Shown piece after piece: positions 40,961 to 50,868 of a DNA stretch of 64,000 bases. Every line of letters starts with the position of its first letter. Within the stretch, counting starts at the first letter, position 1. The stretch covers positions 23,309,193 to 23,373,192 of the forward strand of contig JASXTE010000008.1 in the NCBI GenBank assembly GCA_030280995.1. The letters run 5' to 3'. The DNA is from Hemileia vastatrix (Eukaryota; Basidiomycota; Pucciniomycetes; Pucciniales; Zaghouaniaceae). Made by a program: the position numbers and the translations under genes. The notes beneath the pieces were generated by a model, which saw nothing but the letters and a program-made list of their open reading frames with translations, made no database searches and had not been told where the DNA came from.

Positions 40961-41642
40961 ATGTCCAACAATTTGACAGAAAAAATGGATAACATGCAAG
41001 TGGATGAGATAGAAATTGACTATGATGCTGACACTGTAAGTTCTTCTAAAGTTGGTCATAAAAAATCTTATGCTAACACAAAGAATTCTCATACTACAGG
41101 ATGTGGAAATGACAGGAAATGCAAACAAACCAAACCCCCTTCCCCCAGTACCACAGAAGGAAGTAAAGCCTCTAGTGCCTCAAGAAGGTCTTCCAAAAGG
41201 CTTCAAAATAAAAAAGCTTCCTCTGCCACAACAAATCAGCAACCTCTCCAGTCATATAAAAGAGTTGAAGACAGAAAATATGACGTACAAAGCAAAGGTA
41301 GACACATTGTGGGATCAGGTCCAAGAACTCAGGAACCAGATTCAGGCCCAGGCCCCTCCTCAATTGCCTCCCAATCAGCTTCAACTTCAGGCTCAACCTT
41401 CACAGCCACCCAGCTCAACCATCCAAAATCCAAGTACTATGGAAGTAGAGCAATGGAAATGGGATTATCTAATGAGTCACTACCAACAGAATGTGCAACA
41501 CCCTCCTCATCATCAGCCTGGCCCATCCAGAACACCCAATTTCCATCCACCTCCTCATCCCTACCAACAAAGCAGGAGAAAGAAGGCCCAAGCACAATCC
41601 CAAACCCAGTCCCAGGGGAAATTTCCTCCTCTGCCATGGTAA
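40961..41642 (+). CDS. Chromovirus ORF1, spliced coiled-coil protein of unknown function
   Basis: Joining 40961-41035 and 41100-41642 gives 205 residues, starting MSNNLTEKMDNMQ and ending PPLPW. Exon 1 is acidic (VDEIEIDYDADT). Exon 2 has a Lys/Pro part, a predicted coiled coil (ISNLSSHIKELKTENM..WDQVQELRNQ), a Pro/Gln-rich run, a WKWDY motif, His/Pro repeats and a basic Gln/Ser tail (QQSRRKKAQAQSQ). The decayed relative keeps the intron site, the coiled-coil start, WKWD and the PW-stop end, which supports this frame over the overlapping one. Exon 2 overlaps the long Gag-Pol frame in a different register. No known family recognised; an RNA-binding or Gag-accessory role is a guess. Confidence 0.6.
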
Positions 41643-44600
41643 GTAATTTGGTTGATAGTCACTTGGGAATGTTTTCTAATAAATCTTCTTCTGCAGGTAA
41701 TATTATTGAACATGGTGAAAGAACAGTTAAACCTGTTAAAAGACAGCTTCCTGTAACTAGTAGCCCTATTGATGTAATTAGCAAATTGTCATTTGATGAA
41801 CCTTTACATTTAACTTCTACATCTTTAATTAATCCTTCTCTTGCAATTAAAAATGATTCTGTTCCCCCTGAAATCTATAACTTAATTGAAAAAACTTCTG
41901 AGGAAATTTTGAAAGATACCCTTGATTTTAATATTGTGAAAGACAAACATGTGAGAGATGTGTTAATCCATGAAAATGATAGATTAAATAATTTACACTT
42001 GCAATGTAGAGTGAGTTCTTCTGTACAAGATACAGCTTATTTAAAAATCAAAGAAACCTTAAATATTGTTCTTAGTCAACAAAAACAAATAAGAAGTGAC
42101 CATAGAGCTATCTCAGATAGAAATATCAGTCTGCATAAAACATTGAGTGAATTGAAACCCCTTATTGAGGAAAATTATTCATTCAAAAATGAAATAAAAT
42201 CTCTACAAAATGAGTTGAAGAAACTAAAAAATGACTTCCATGCACTAAGTACCAAACACTCAGTTTCTGAGGACAGAAATGTTCTATCTCTTGCAAAAGT
42301 GAATGACCAGATGTCTGAAATTCCAAGAATAAGAAACTATGTGTCTGACCTACAAGAAAAGTTCTCAACCTTAACCATCAATAATGATTTAAATGAGATT
42401 TCTGCCAGTAAGCTGCATAAAAATAAAGGGAAAAAACCTGAACAAACTTCATCCTTTCTTCCTCATATTTCAACCATTAAACAAACTGACAATGAGTCTG
42501 TAAAATCTTTTGCCACTAGCAAAAAATCTTGTGATGGTCATGCACCAGCTAGTTCTGTAAATAATGAAATTTCTGAACACCTGGCTAAACTTCAGGAATT
42601 ATTACTAATGAATAATTCAAATCAAAAAGTGGACCATCCCAGTAGTCAGAAAAATTGGCCTAAGTTAGACCAATATCCTACCTTTGATGGTGATTCTTCC
42701 TCTGATTGGCAACACTTTATCCAAAGAATTGATAATTTAAAGAGATCTTATAAACTACCTGATGAGGAAATTGTTTCTAAGCTAATTTCTTTATTTTCCA
42801 ATGTAGCCTTGATGTGGTATGAATCTGTCCTCTTAGATAACAATCATTATACATGGAATGATTGGAAATCCTTGATTGAGAATCAGTTTGGTGGTTCAAA
42901 ATTCAGGTTAGCTCAGCAAAGACTGTATGAGAATACTAGATATGTATCCTCCTCTGTTGAAAAGCCCATTGCTTTTCTGATGAAAATAACTAAAATCCTT
43001 AGAGCAATTGATCCAAAGATGGATTATGATATTTGGAGAGATAAAATCTTGTATAAATTACCAAATTCTCTTAGGGATTTGATTGTTGCTAGAACTGAGC
43101 ATGTAAGGGAAAATTCTTCTTTCATTAATATCTGTAATGAGTTACTACTCAACCATAGATATGAACCAAAGAATTACCTTAGTAAATCTTATAATGATCA
43201 GAATAAACCTTCTATAAAGCTCCCAGAAAAATCTGGTAAACCCTCTGCCCCAGTTGCACCTAAAAAATATGCAACAAATACTTGTTATAAATGTAACAAA
43301 CCGTGGCAGAAGGGTCATGTTTGTGACAAGAAAATTCATCTTGTTGAACAAAATGAAGACACTGATGAACTTGAACTTTATGTCAATAATTCTTCCAGTG
43401 ACTGTGAAAGTAATATCTCCTATGACAATGAATCTGTTAAAGATGTTTTAATGTTGGAACATGATGTCCATTATTTAAATAATATATCTGAAGATTGTGT
43501 ATTGAATTTATCTTCAGTAGAAAATGCTGAGATAATTAAAGATATTGCTAACAATTCTATTCCTATATCCCCTTTAAAGGCACCTGTTATCATTAATGGT
43601 AAAAATGTTGATGTAGTTCTTGATTCTGGTGCTGGAGGAAGTGTGGTATCTGAAAAAGCTTTGGCTTCAGTGGATAAGGAATATTTGAGTAAATTATTGC
43701 CTATAACTTCTGAAAAATGGAGAGGGTATGGTTCTACCTTATTTCCTATTGGCAAATACAAAACCTCTGTATTCTTCAAATATAATGGTGGTTTTGTCAG
43801 AGCTATTTGTGAGTTTGTTGTCATGAAGAATGATAATTTGAGCAATTGGTTTATTATGGGAAATGATATTTTAACCATGTTTGGTGTGAAACTGGACCCA
43901 GCAAATAATTGCTTTACCTTAGGAATGAATGGGAAAAGAAAATTCAAAATTTCTTCTCCTAAACCTTCTGGGCATTTGTTGAAATCTTGTAACTCACTGA
44001 CCCAATGTAAAGGTAGAACAACAACTGAAATGGATGATTTATTACATGAAATAAATACCGCTTCTTTTGGTGATCATTTGACTAATGAACAAAAGGATTC
44101 TATTGTTGCCTCTATTACCTCTTTCCCTATGGCTTTTGCTCATGGTTCTCATGTCTTGGGAATTGTTCAGGAAGAGATGAAAATTACCTTATCCTGTAAT
44201 TTGAGTGATATTCCTCCTTCCCTTAAGAAAAAACCATATCCTGCTTCTCCATCAAAAAGAAAAGATATTGAAGATAATATTGAAACATTATTGAAAATGA
44301 ATATCATTGAGAAAGTGGATGTCACCCCCAAATATTGTGTAATCTCCCCAGTCTTAATTTCTTATGAAAAAGATAAGGCTAGATTATGTGGAGATTACAG
44401 AGCTTTAAATACTTATACTGTTGATGATATTTATCCTTTACCCAGAATTAATTCAATACATGCTACCTTGCAAGGTGCAAAATTTATTAGTTGTCTGGAT
44501 GGTAATAAAGGTTATCATCAAGTTCCAGTTGAGAAAAATTCTCAAAATTTTTTGCTTATTGCTACTCATATGGGAATATATAAGTATGTTAGGATGCCAT

Positions 44601-47128
44601 TTGGCCCTAAAAATGCTCCTTCAGTTTTCCAAAAAGTCATGGATAACACTTTCCATCAAGAAATTATTGAAGGTTGGCTCATGGTTTATATTGATGATAT
44701 TATTGTTTTTTCTAAAACTTTTGATGAACATATGATTCATTTAAATAGAGTTTTCCAAAAAATGGATGAAATCAATATGACCTTATCTTTAAAAAAGTGT
44801 AAATTTGGTTTTCAATCTTTGAAAGTCCTTGGCCATGTTGTGTCAGGCTTACAAATTTGTGTGGACCATAATAAAGTTGCTGCCATTCAAAATGTGAAAG
44901 CACCAACTTCTGTAAAAGAAATACAAAGTTTTTTAGGTATGTGTGGCTATTATAGACAATATATTAAAAATTATCAGGTCATAGCCTTGCCTCTTACAAA
45001 ACTAACCAGAAAAGATGTTGCTTTTCTCTGGAATGATGACTGTCAAAAAGCTTTTAATACATTGAAAAATTGCTTAATGTCAGCCCCTATATTGGCTCTT
45101 CCAGATTTTAACAAGCCATTTGTACTTTATACAGATGCTAGCTTTATTGGTCTGGGTGCTGCCCTTCACCAAAAGCAAATTATTAATGATAAATCCTCAG
45201 AGGTTGTAATTTGTTATATTTCAAGAACCTTAAGAAATAGTGAATTGAAATATGGTGCCACTCAATTGGAGTGCTTAGCAGTTGTTTGGGCTCTTGAGAA
45301 ACTTCATTACTACTTGGATGACCAAAAATTTGAGTTGGTAACTGACTGTAGTGCGGTGAAATCTCTCTTGAACCTCAAAACACCTAACAGACATATGTTC
45401 AGGTGGCAACTTGCTGTTCAGGAATACAGAGGAAGGATGACTATTATCCACAGAGCTGGAAATGTTCACTCTAATGTTGATATGCTCTCCAGATTGCCTC
45501 TGCCAAATAATGACTCCAATCCTGCTTATGTACCTGAAGATGACACTGTTCATATACATGGTATATTTATAGTTGACATGGAAGAAGAGTTATTACAGTT
45601 AATACTGGATTCATATGATAAAGATTCTGACTTAAATAAATTAGTCACTATTTTGAATGATCCTAAGAATGCTTCAATTCAAGCATTAATAAAAACTCTT
45701 CCTGCAAAATACCAAAATGCTTTAAATAAAGGAAAGTTTTCTATTGAAGATGGTTATATTTATTATAGAAGGAAGCTTACCAATGTAATTGTTATTCCTC
45801 CTTCAATGAAAGAAACTATCCTCAAACTTTGTCATGATGACATATTAGCTGGTCATTTTGATCTTGAAAAAACATTGATTAGAATCAAAAACACTGCATG
45901 GTGGGCTAATATGTCTGAAGACACAAAATTATATGTTGAATCTTGTGATTCCTGCCAAAAATCTAAAAAGTTAACAGGCAAGAGAGCAGGGTTATTACAA
46001 CATATTGAAGCACCTAGTGCTCCCTGGCAAATCATTAATATGGATTTTTTCACTGGTCTTCCTGTTGCAGGTAAAGACAGCTTTAACTCTTGTTGGGTAA
46101 TAGTTGATAGATTCACAAAAATGTGCAAATTTATTCCAACCCACAAAGATGTATCCACCAAAGAATTAGCTTTCTTATGGTGGTCTTACATGTTTAATAT
46201 TATTGGTTTTCCAAAAGCCATTATCTCTGATAGGGATCCAAAATTCACTTCTGAGTTTTGGACCTCTTTGATGGATATTTGTGGCTGTGAGTTAAAATTA
46301 TCTACAGCTCACCATCCTCAGACTGATGGTCTAGCTGAAAGAATGATTCAAACTCTGGAAGATATGATTAGAAGGTATTGTGCCTTTGGTTTAGAATATA
46401 AAGATAATGACAGATTTACTCATGATTGGGTCACTCTTTTGCCTGGTCTTGAATTTGCATATAATAGCACTGTTCATTCTGTCACTGAGAAAAAGCCTTT
46501 TGAGCTTTGGTTAGGTTGTGTCCCAAACACTCCTGCTCAGATTCTCAATAATAAATTACCTAAGTTGGAACTACATCCTGGTGTAAAATCTTTTATGCAA
46601 ATGCAACAGCTATGCAGAAAACATGCTCAGAGTTGTATTGATAAAGCATTTGAATATGAAAAGAAAAGATGGGATAAATCCCATAAAGAATACACATTTA
46701 ACAAGGGTGATGAAGTGTTGATCTCTACTGTCCATTTCAATTTACAAGGTAACCACAAATTAAAAGATCCTTTTGTAGGACCATTTGTTGTTAAAAGAAT
46801 GGTTGGTGATAATGCAGTAGAAGTTGTATTGTATTCTCCATATGATAGGAAACATCCTGTCTTTCCCATTTCTTTGCTTAAACCTTATACTTCCAACAGT
46901 GACTTATTTCCAAAAAGAAGAGGAAGACCTAAGAAGAACCCTCAGGAAGTCACAGAAACAGCAGAAATTGATAAAATTCTCAATGATAGAATTATCACTT
47001 CTGAAAGAGGTACTGAATATTTATTGAGATATAAGAACAAATCATCTGAACATGATGCATGGATACCTGGCAAAGAAATTTCAAATCTGCCTGCTCTGTT
47101 GAAAAAATACAAAAAGAAAAAATCTTAG
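40961..47128 (+). CDS. gag-pol: Chromovirus Gag-Pol polyprotein with C-terminal chromodomain
   Basis: The frame is open for 2055 codons from 40961; an alternative start in the context GCCATGG at 41636 overlaps the ORF1 stop and would give 1830 residues. Coiled coil at ~370-480. Gag core starts at ~565 (NWPKLDQYPTFDGDSSSDW). The knuckle CYKCNKPWQKGHVC is at ~774. Protease VLDSGAGGSVVS at ~888. RT YIDDIIVFSK at ~1243. RNase H LYTDASFIGLGAALHQK at ~1389. Integrase HHCC at ~1624-1665, with D, D, E in INMDFFTG (~1692), ISDRDPKF (~1756) and AERMIQ (~1792). The chromodomain (EYLLRYKNKSSEHDAWIPG) is at ~2000-2050; in chromoviruses it steers integration toward heterochromatin marks. No defect seen. 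Confidence 0.93.
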   Translation: MSNNLTEKMDNMQVDEIEIDYDADTVSSSKVGHKKSYANTKNSHTTGCGNDRKCKQTKPPSPSTTEGSKASSASRRSSKRLQNKKASSATTNQQPLQSYKRVEDRKYDVQSKGRHIVGSGPRTQEPDSGPGPSSIASQSASTSGSTFTATQLNHPKSKYYGSRAMEMGLSNESLPTECATPSSSSAWPIQNTQFPSTSSSLPTKQEKEGPSTIPNPVPGEISSSAMVSNLVDSHLGMFSNKSSSAGNIIEHGERTVKPVKRQLPVTSSPIDVISKLSFDEPLHLTSTSLINPSLAIKNDSVPPEIYNLIEKTSEEILKDTLDFNIVKDKHVRDVLIHENDRLNNLHLQCRVSSSVQDTAYLKIKETLNIVLSQQKQIRSDHRAISDRNISLHKTLSELKPLIEENYSFKNEIKSLQNELKKLKNDFHALSTKHSVSEDRNVLSLAKVNDQMSEIPRIRNYVSDLQEKFSTLTINNDLNEISASKLHKNKGKKPEQTSSFLPHISTIKQTDNESVKSFATSKKSCDGHAPASSVNNEISEHLAKLQELLLMNNSNQKVDHPSSQKNWPKLDQYPTFDGDSSSDWQHFIQRIDNLKRSYKLPDEEIVSKLISLFSNVALMWYESVLLDNNHYTWNDWKSLIENQFGGSKFRLAQQRLYENTRYVSSSVEKPIAFLMKITKILRAIDPKMDYDIWRDKILYKLPNSLRDLIVARTEHVRENSSFINICNELLLNHRYEPKNYLSKSYNDQNKPSIKLPEKSGKPSAPVAPKKYATNTCYKCNKPWQKGHVCDKKIHLVEQNEDTDELELYVNNSSSDCESNISYDNESVKDVLMLEHDVHYLNNISEDCVLNLSSVENAEIIKDIANNSIPISPLKAPVIINGKNVDVVLDSGAGGSVVSEKALASVDKEYLSKLLPITSEKWRGYGSTLFPIGKYKTSVFFKYNGGFVRAICEFVVMKNDNLSNWFIMGNDILTMFGVKLDPANNCFTLGMNGKRKFKISSPKPSGHLLKSCNSLTQCKGRTTTEMDDLLHEINTASFGDHLTNEQKDSIVASITSFPMAFAHGSHVLGIVQEEMKITLSCNLSDIPPSLKKKPYPASPSKRKDIEDNIETLLKMNIIEKVDVTPKYCVISPVLISYEKDKARLCGDYRALNTYTVDDIYPLPRINSIHATLQGAKFISCLDGNKGYHQVPVEKNSQNFLLIATHMGIYKYVRMPFGPKNAPSVFQKVMDNTFHQEIIEGWLMVYIDDIIVFSKTFDEHMIHLNRVFQKMDEINMTLSLKKCKFGFQSLKVLGHVVSGLQICVDHNKVAAIQNVKAPTSVKEIQSFLGMCGYYRQYIKNYQVIALPLTKLTRKDVAFLWNDDCQKAFNTLKNCLMSAPILALPDFNKPFVLYTDASFIGLGAALHQKQIINDKSSEVVICYISRTLRNSELKYGATQLECLAVVWALEKLHYYLDDQKFELVTDCSAVKSLLNLKTPNRHMFRWQLAVQEYRGRMTIIHRAGNVHSNVDMLSRLPLPNNDSNPAYVPEDDTVHIHGIFIVDMEEELLQLILDSYDKDSDLNKLVTILNDPKNASIQALIKTLPAKYQNALNKGKFSIEDGYIYYRRKLTNVIVIPPSMKETILKLCHDDILAGHFDLEKTLIRIKNTAWWANMSEDTKLYVESCDSCQKSKKLTGKRAGLLQHIEAPSAPWQIINMDFFTGLPVAGKDSFNSCWVIVDRFTKMCKFIPTHKDVSTKELAFLWWSYMFNIIGFPKAIISDRDPKFTSEFWTSLMDICGCELKLSTAHHPQTDGLAERMIQTLEDMIRRYCAFGLEYKDNDRFTHDWVTLLPGLEFAYNSTVHSVTEKKPFELWLGCVPNTPAQILNNKLPKLELHPGVKSFMQMQQLCRKHAQSCIDKAFEYEKKRWDKSHKEYTFNKGDEVLISTVHFNLQGNHKLKDPFVGPFVVKRMVGDNAVEVVLYSPYDRKHPVFPISLLKPYTSNSDLFPKRRGRPKKNPQEVTETAEIDKILNDRIITSERGTEYLLRYKNKSSEHDAWIPGKEISNLPALLKKYKKKKS
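41036..41099 (+). other. Putative retained/removed intron of the chromovirus
   Basis: Donor GTAAGT, branch-like GCTAACA at about 41071-41077, acceptor TACTACAG; 64 bp, phase 0. When retained, the upstream ATG opens the 2055-residue frame. When removed, it opens ORF1. Confidence 0.62.
41636..41642 (+). promoter_or_regulatory. ORF1 stop / Gag-Pol AUG overlap (AUGGUAA)
   Basis: ORF1 ends UGG UAA while AUG GUA opens the Gag-Pol frame in a strong context (GCCAUGG). The same heptamer stands at 8073-8079 in the decayed element. It could permit termination-coupled reinitiation. Confidence 0.5.
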
Positions 47129-47161
47129 CATTTTTTTATTGTTTTTTTTAGAGTGAGGGAG

Positions 47162-48305
47162 TGTCAGCCAGGCTATTCCAGGAGTCCAGTAAATGATATA
47201 TAAATTATAAAACCTTAAAGAGTGGGTAAAACTTGTATTTAATGAATATAACTTAATATTTTATTACATAATGAAATTATATAAGAATTTTATTATATAC
47301 AAATGTTACATTAAACTTATTGGTTATATATATTTTTATATACAATTAAATTGGGCATAATATAATATATTCTACAAATAATGGCGCATTTTTATATATT
47401 TAATAATTATCAATTTATATTTAATTAATTAAAAACCATATATTATAATTACAAGTGTAAATTTGATTTATAATATATTTAAATTAATTACTTAAATTTA
47501 TATATTAACTAATACCTCTCATATGACACCAAACAATTATTAAGGACGCTTCTTTTGACCCTTAATTGTGTTAGAAAAAAACAAATAATTTAATTTGAAC
47601 TAAATTGAGATTAATTAATTGTTTTGTTGCGTCAAATTACTTTTTTGTTTCACTTAAAATGTTCTCTAATCAGGATGGACCATCTGTTGGGAATTATATT
47701 TCTCATAGTTCCTATGTTTCCACTCTTGTTTAGTTATTTACTATTGTCACTTACTGATTTGGGGATTAATGGCGGGGAAATTGGATTCTTAATTGGGCTT
47801 TTAATTAATTGTTTCATGTTTTTCTCTATATTGTTATGTTTCATTTACTCTTTTTGATATATTTGTTTTATTCCTTTCTAATCATTGTATTTACTGATAT
47901 AGTAGCGCTTCAGAGGACCCATTGCCTATAAAAGGGCCTTGGATAATCCCCTGTAGCCTTATCACTTATTATACACTCAACAATTTAAATACAATTTTTA
48001 TATTACGTTTATATTCTTTTTATTAGTAATAAAAATCTAATTAAAATTTTATATAACAATTTAAAGGTTGCTTTAAGTCTGATAGTAATTATTTTGGTTG
48101 CCGCGCAGAACTCTTACTTAAAATAATATTAATATTAATAAAACCAAGTTGTTGTCACCTCCCAGCTCACTTATCGTTGTTTTTCTCTCAATAAATTAAA
48201 TAATTTTATTAAATTTTATTTTTTTTATTACCCATACCTTTTTCCTCCTTCTCCTCCTCTCATTCCTTCTTCCATTTTCTCCTTCTTCTAGACGACCAGC
48301 CGACA
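47162..48305 (+). repeat. 3' LTR of the intact chromovirus
   Basis: Identical by eye to 39119-40262, preceded by the purine tract, with TATAAAA at 47927-47933. Confidence 0.93.
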
Positions 48306-48410
48306 AGTTCAGTATGGGTTCAGTATTAGTTCAGTCTGAGTTCCATCTGAGTTCCATCTGAGTTCAGGTTGAGGACTTGCTAGCAAGTCCACCCCCTATA
48401 TTGTGTAGTG

Positions 48411-50868
48411 CCAGTCCCTTACTTTGGCTGGAGATGTGAGCGGGGTTCTGTAAAGAGTAAGGAGGTCTGGGAGAAGTGAGTGAGAGGCTTTTGTCACCTC
48501 CCCCAGCCTCCCCAGTCCCTTAATTTGGCTGGATATGTGAGTGAGGTGCTGTAAAGACTAATTAGGGCTGGGAGTAGTAGGTGAGAGGCTTTTATCACCT
48601 CTCCTAGCCCTTTAAGGACCCTTGCTCACCTTTGCCAGCCTTCTAAAAGTGGTTTAAAGGCTTTTATACCATCTCCCAGCCCTTTAAAGCCCCTCTCTCA
48701 CCTTCTGCAGCCTTCCCCAGTCCCTCAATATATCTGGGGGAGGTGAGAAATGAGATGGGAGAGTTGAAAAAAGTGTTGGGGAGGCATGCAAGGGCTTGGG
48801 AAGTAGCCAACTTTTGATAAACTTGAGAATAATTGATATGTATAAATTAGAAATAACAAGGAATAAAATTTTGAGGAATTATAACCCATTCCAAGTGGTA
48901 AATAATGTAACTAAATACATATTTCAGAATTTGAGTTGCTTGTGTTTACTAAAAAAATGTGGCCAAGTGTTGAGAAAGGAATATATTTTTAGGGAAGAAA
49001 CATGAAAAAAAATACAAAGTAAAATAAAACTAAATAATGACAGTGGGCTGGGAAATGTGAGTGAGGTTCAGGGGGAGGTGTAAGAAATAAAGAGAAGAGA
49101 AGTGAGAGGGGGGGAAGGAGAGGAGATTTGTTTTCTCACAGTGAAGGGAAGGGATATGGTAGAAAGGGTAAGTAGATGGTAAGGTTAGAAAAAAGACAAG
49201 AAGGGTAGGATGGAAGACAGATTGAAGATAAGAGAGAATTAGGGGAGGGAGGTATCAGAAGGAAGTCCCACTTGGAATTCTACCAGGAATCATTTCAGGA
49301 ATTAAAAAAAAGCACTAGATGTTGTAGAGAGTTCTAAAGTAATAAGCAGTAGACACAATGCAAGATGGGTTGGTGCTTCTTTTCAATTTCTAAAAAGAAG
49401 CGCCTGCCAATTTTATTTTAAAGACAGCGCAATAATGTGTACACTAATACCTGAAAAGATAGCTTATAAGTTGAGAGATGAGTTAAAAGATAAGGAAAAA
49501 TAAATATTACTAACTGGATATTTCTATTCATAATAAGCACTAATATCCACAGCTACTCCCTCTTGAAGAGCTCTCTTTGAATATGCCTTATTATAGCAAT
49601 AAAATAACTCTAATAATAGTTTATCCTACTGAATCTATATATTCCCTCTGTGTTGCGCTTTTTCACAAAACTATATGAAATACACACACAGACGCACAAA
49701 CTCTAAAAGACTCTGAATATCTACACTATACTCTTAAATACTTAATCACAGAAAAAAAAATCCAATCTCTTACTGTTATAAGAGTAATCACAAAATAGAC
49801 AAATTGCTATATATCACAATATATTTTGAGAGTATATAATATGAAGCTCTAATGTTTGTAATAGAACAAATGATTTGAATAATAATTTTTCTACCTAACC
49901 ACTACTGTCCTTTTTATATTTTTCAGCGCTCCAGATACAGTTCCCTAGTAGATCCCCAGTGCTTTGTTTAGCACCATATTAGTAAAAAAATAACTAATCC
50001 ATTAGTAAATTAAATACACCGCTTGTAACAATACAGCGCCTAAACATACCCTAAGCCTACTAATACTAGTATTAACTTCTTTCACTCATATCCCACATGT
50101 GCGCTTATGACTGTATCTATGCATTGTTTCAGCACTACTTCCCATGTTGACACCTTTTAGCGCTGATCCTTGTCTCTTCAACTCTTGGGTAGTTTGTGAT
50201 TGAGTCCCCATTCTCCTTGCTTCATTACTAATTACATAGTTCTGACAATTTGCTTAAATAGTTAGACTCTGCAACTTACATTACCTGTTTCAGTAAATTA
50301 TTGCACTTTCCGTGGTGCAGTAAACCATGTACTTGAGACCTTACTTGAGCCACAATTCCTTCCTTAATGCATAACACACATTTATTGGAAAATCCAAATC
50401 CATAATGTTTAGTGCTTGCACTCCTAATTTGATAATACACAATTTCCTTTGTGTGGCACATCTTGCTGCAAAATCCAAGTGCAGAGACCCTAAATCCTCC
50501 TCTGCGCTTCTCTTTTCCTTTGTTCTTTGAAACACACTATTACACATTCATGATAACACTATCTACTGTGCTATGATTCCCATTGTTCTTCCTGGGCTAC
50601 ACAAGCTGATTGGTCCAAAAGATAGGTTACCTGCATGGCGTGTACCACAACATCAACTGCACACTTTTTTCCTGCTGTGAATACTTTTTGAACTATTAAT
50701 CAACTGTGGTTCAATGAAGATTCAAATCAGTTTCAAGGTGTTTTCAAAGTGGATTCAATATTTCTTCATGATTGTTTCATCACCACCTCAATGTGTGCTG
50801 AAAAAGATATGAATTAGGGTTCAAGGTTGCGGACTTGCTAGCAAGTCTGCCCCCCATATTGCATGGTG
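48411..50868. repeat. Dispersed pyrimidine-rich repeat R2, interrupted
   Basis: Homologous to R1 from about 14790 to 15916, including the terminal palindrome (50831-50848) and end CCATATTGCATGGTG. A 1333-bp insert at 49320-50652 has no counterpart in R1. The left edge abuts the right end of the family B element, so the two may be parts of one composite. Confidence 0.65.
49320..50652. mobile_element. LTR-like insertion in R2 (1333 bp)
   Basis: It is absent from R1 and has TGTTGTAG..ACCACAACA ends, so TG..CA and a short inverted repeat. Repeated GCGC words and lack of a credible ORF suit a solo LTR. No target duplication could be seen, and the family was not recognised. Confidence 0.5.

Larger units (their letters stand above)
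39119..48305 (+). mobile_element. Intact chromovirus (Ty3/gypsy), 9187 bp, young
   Basis: LTRs 39119-40262 and 47162-48305 are both 1144 bp and identical by eye. The duplication AGTTC flanks it (39114-39118, 48306-48310). The interior has a ~700-base leader, a spliced ORF1, an uninterrupted Gag-Pol frame ending in a chromodomain, and the purine tract AGAGTGAGGGAG before the 3' LTR. It is the intact relative of the element at 5958-14687. Confidence 0.95.
38958..48410. mobile_element. CACTA-like family B element split by a chromovirus
   Basis: The left part 38958-39118 and right part 48306-48410 join into a copy of the 38296-38556 element with palindromes at 38978-38995 and 48373-48390. The uninterrupted copy reads TAGAGTTCAGTATGGG at the site where the chromovirus sits here, confirming the insertion point and its AGTTC duplication. 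Confidence 0.75.
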
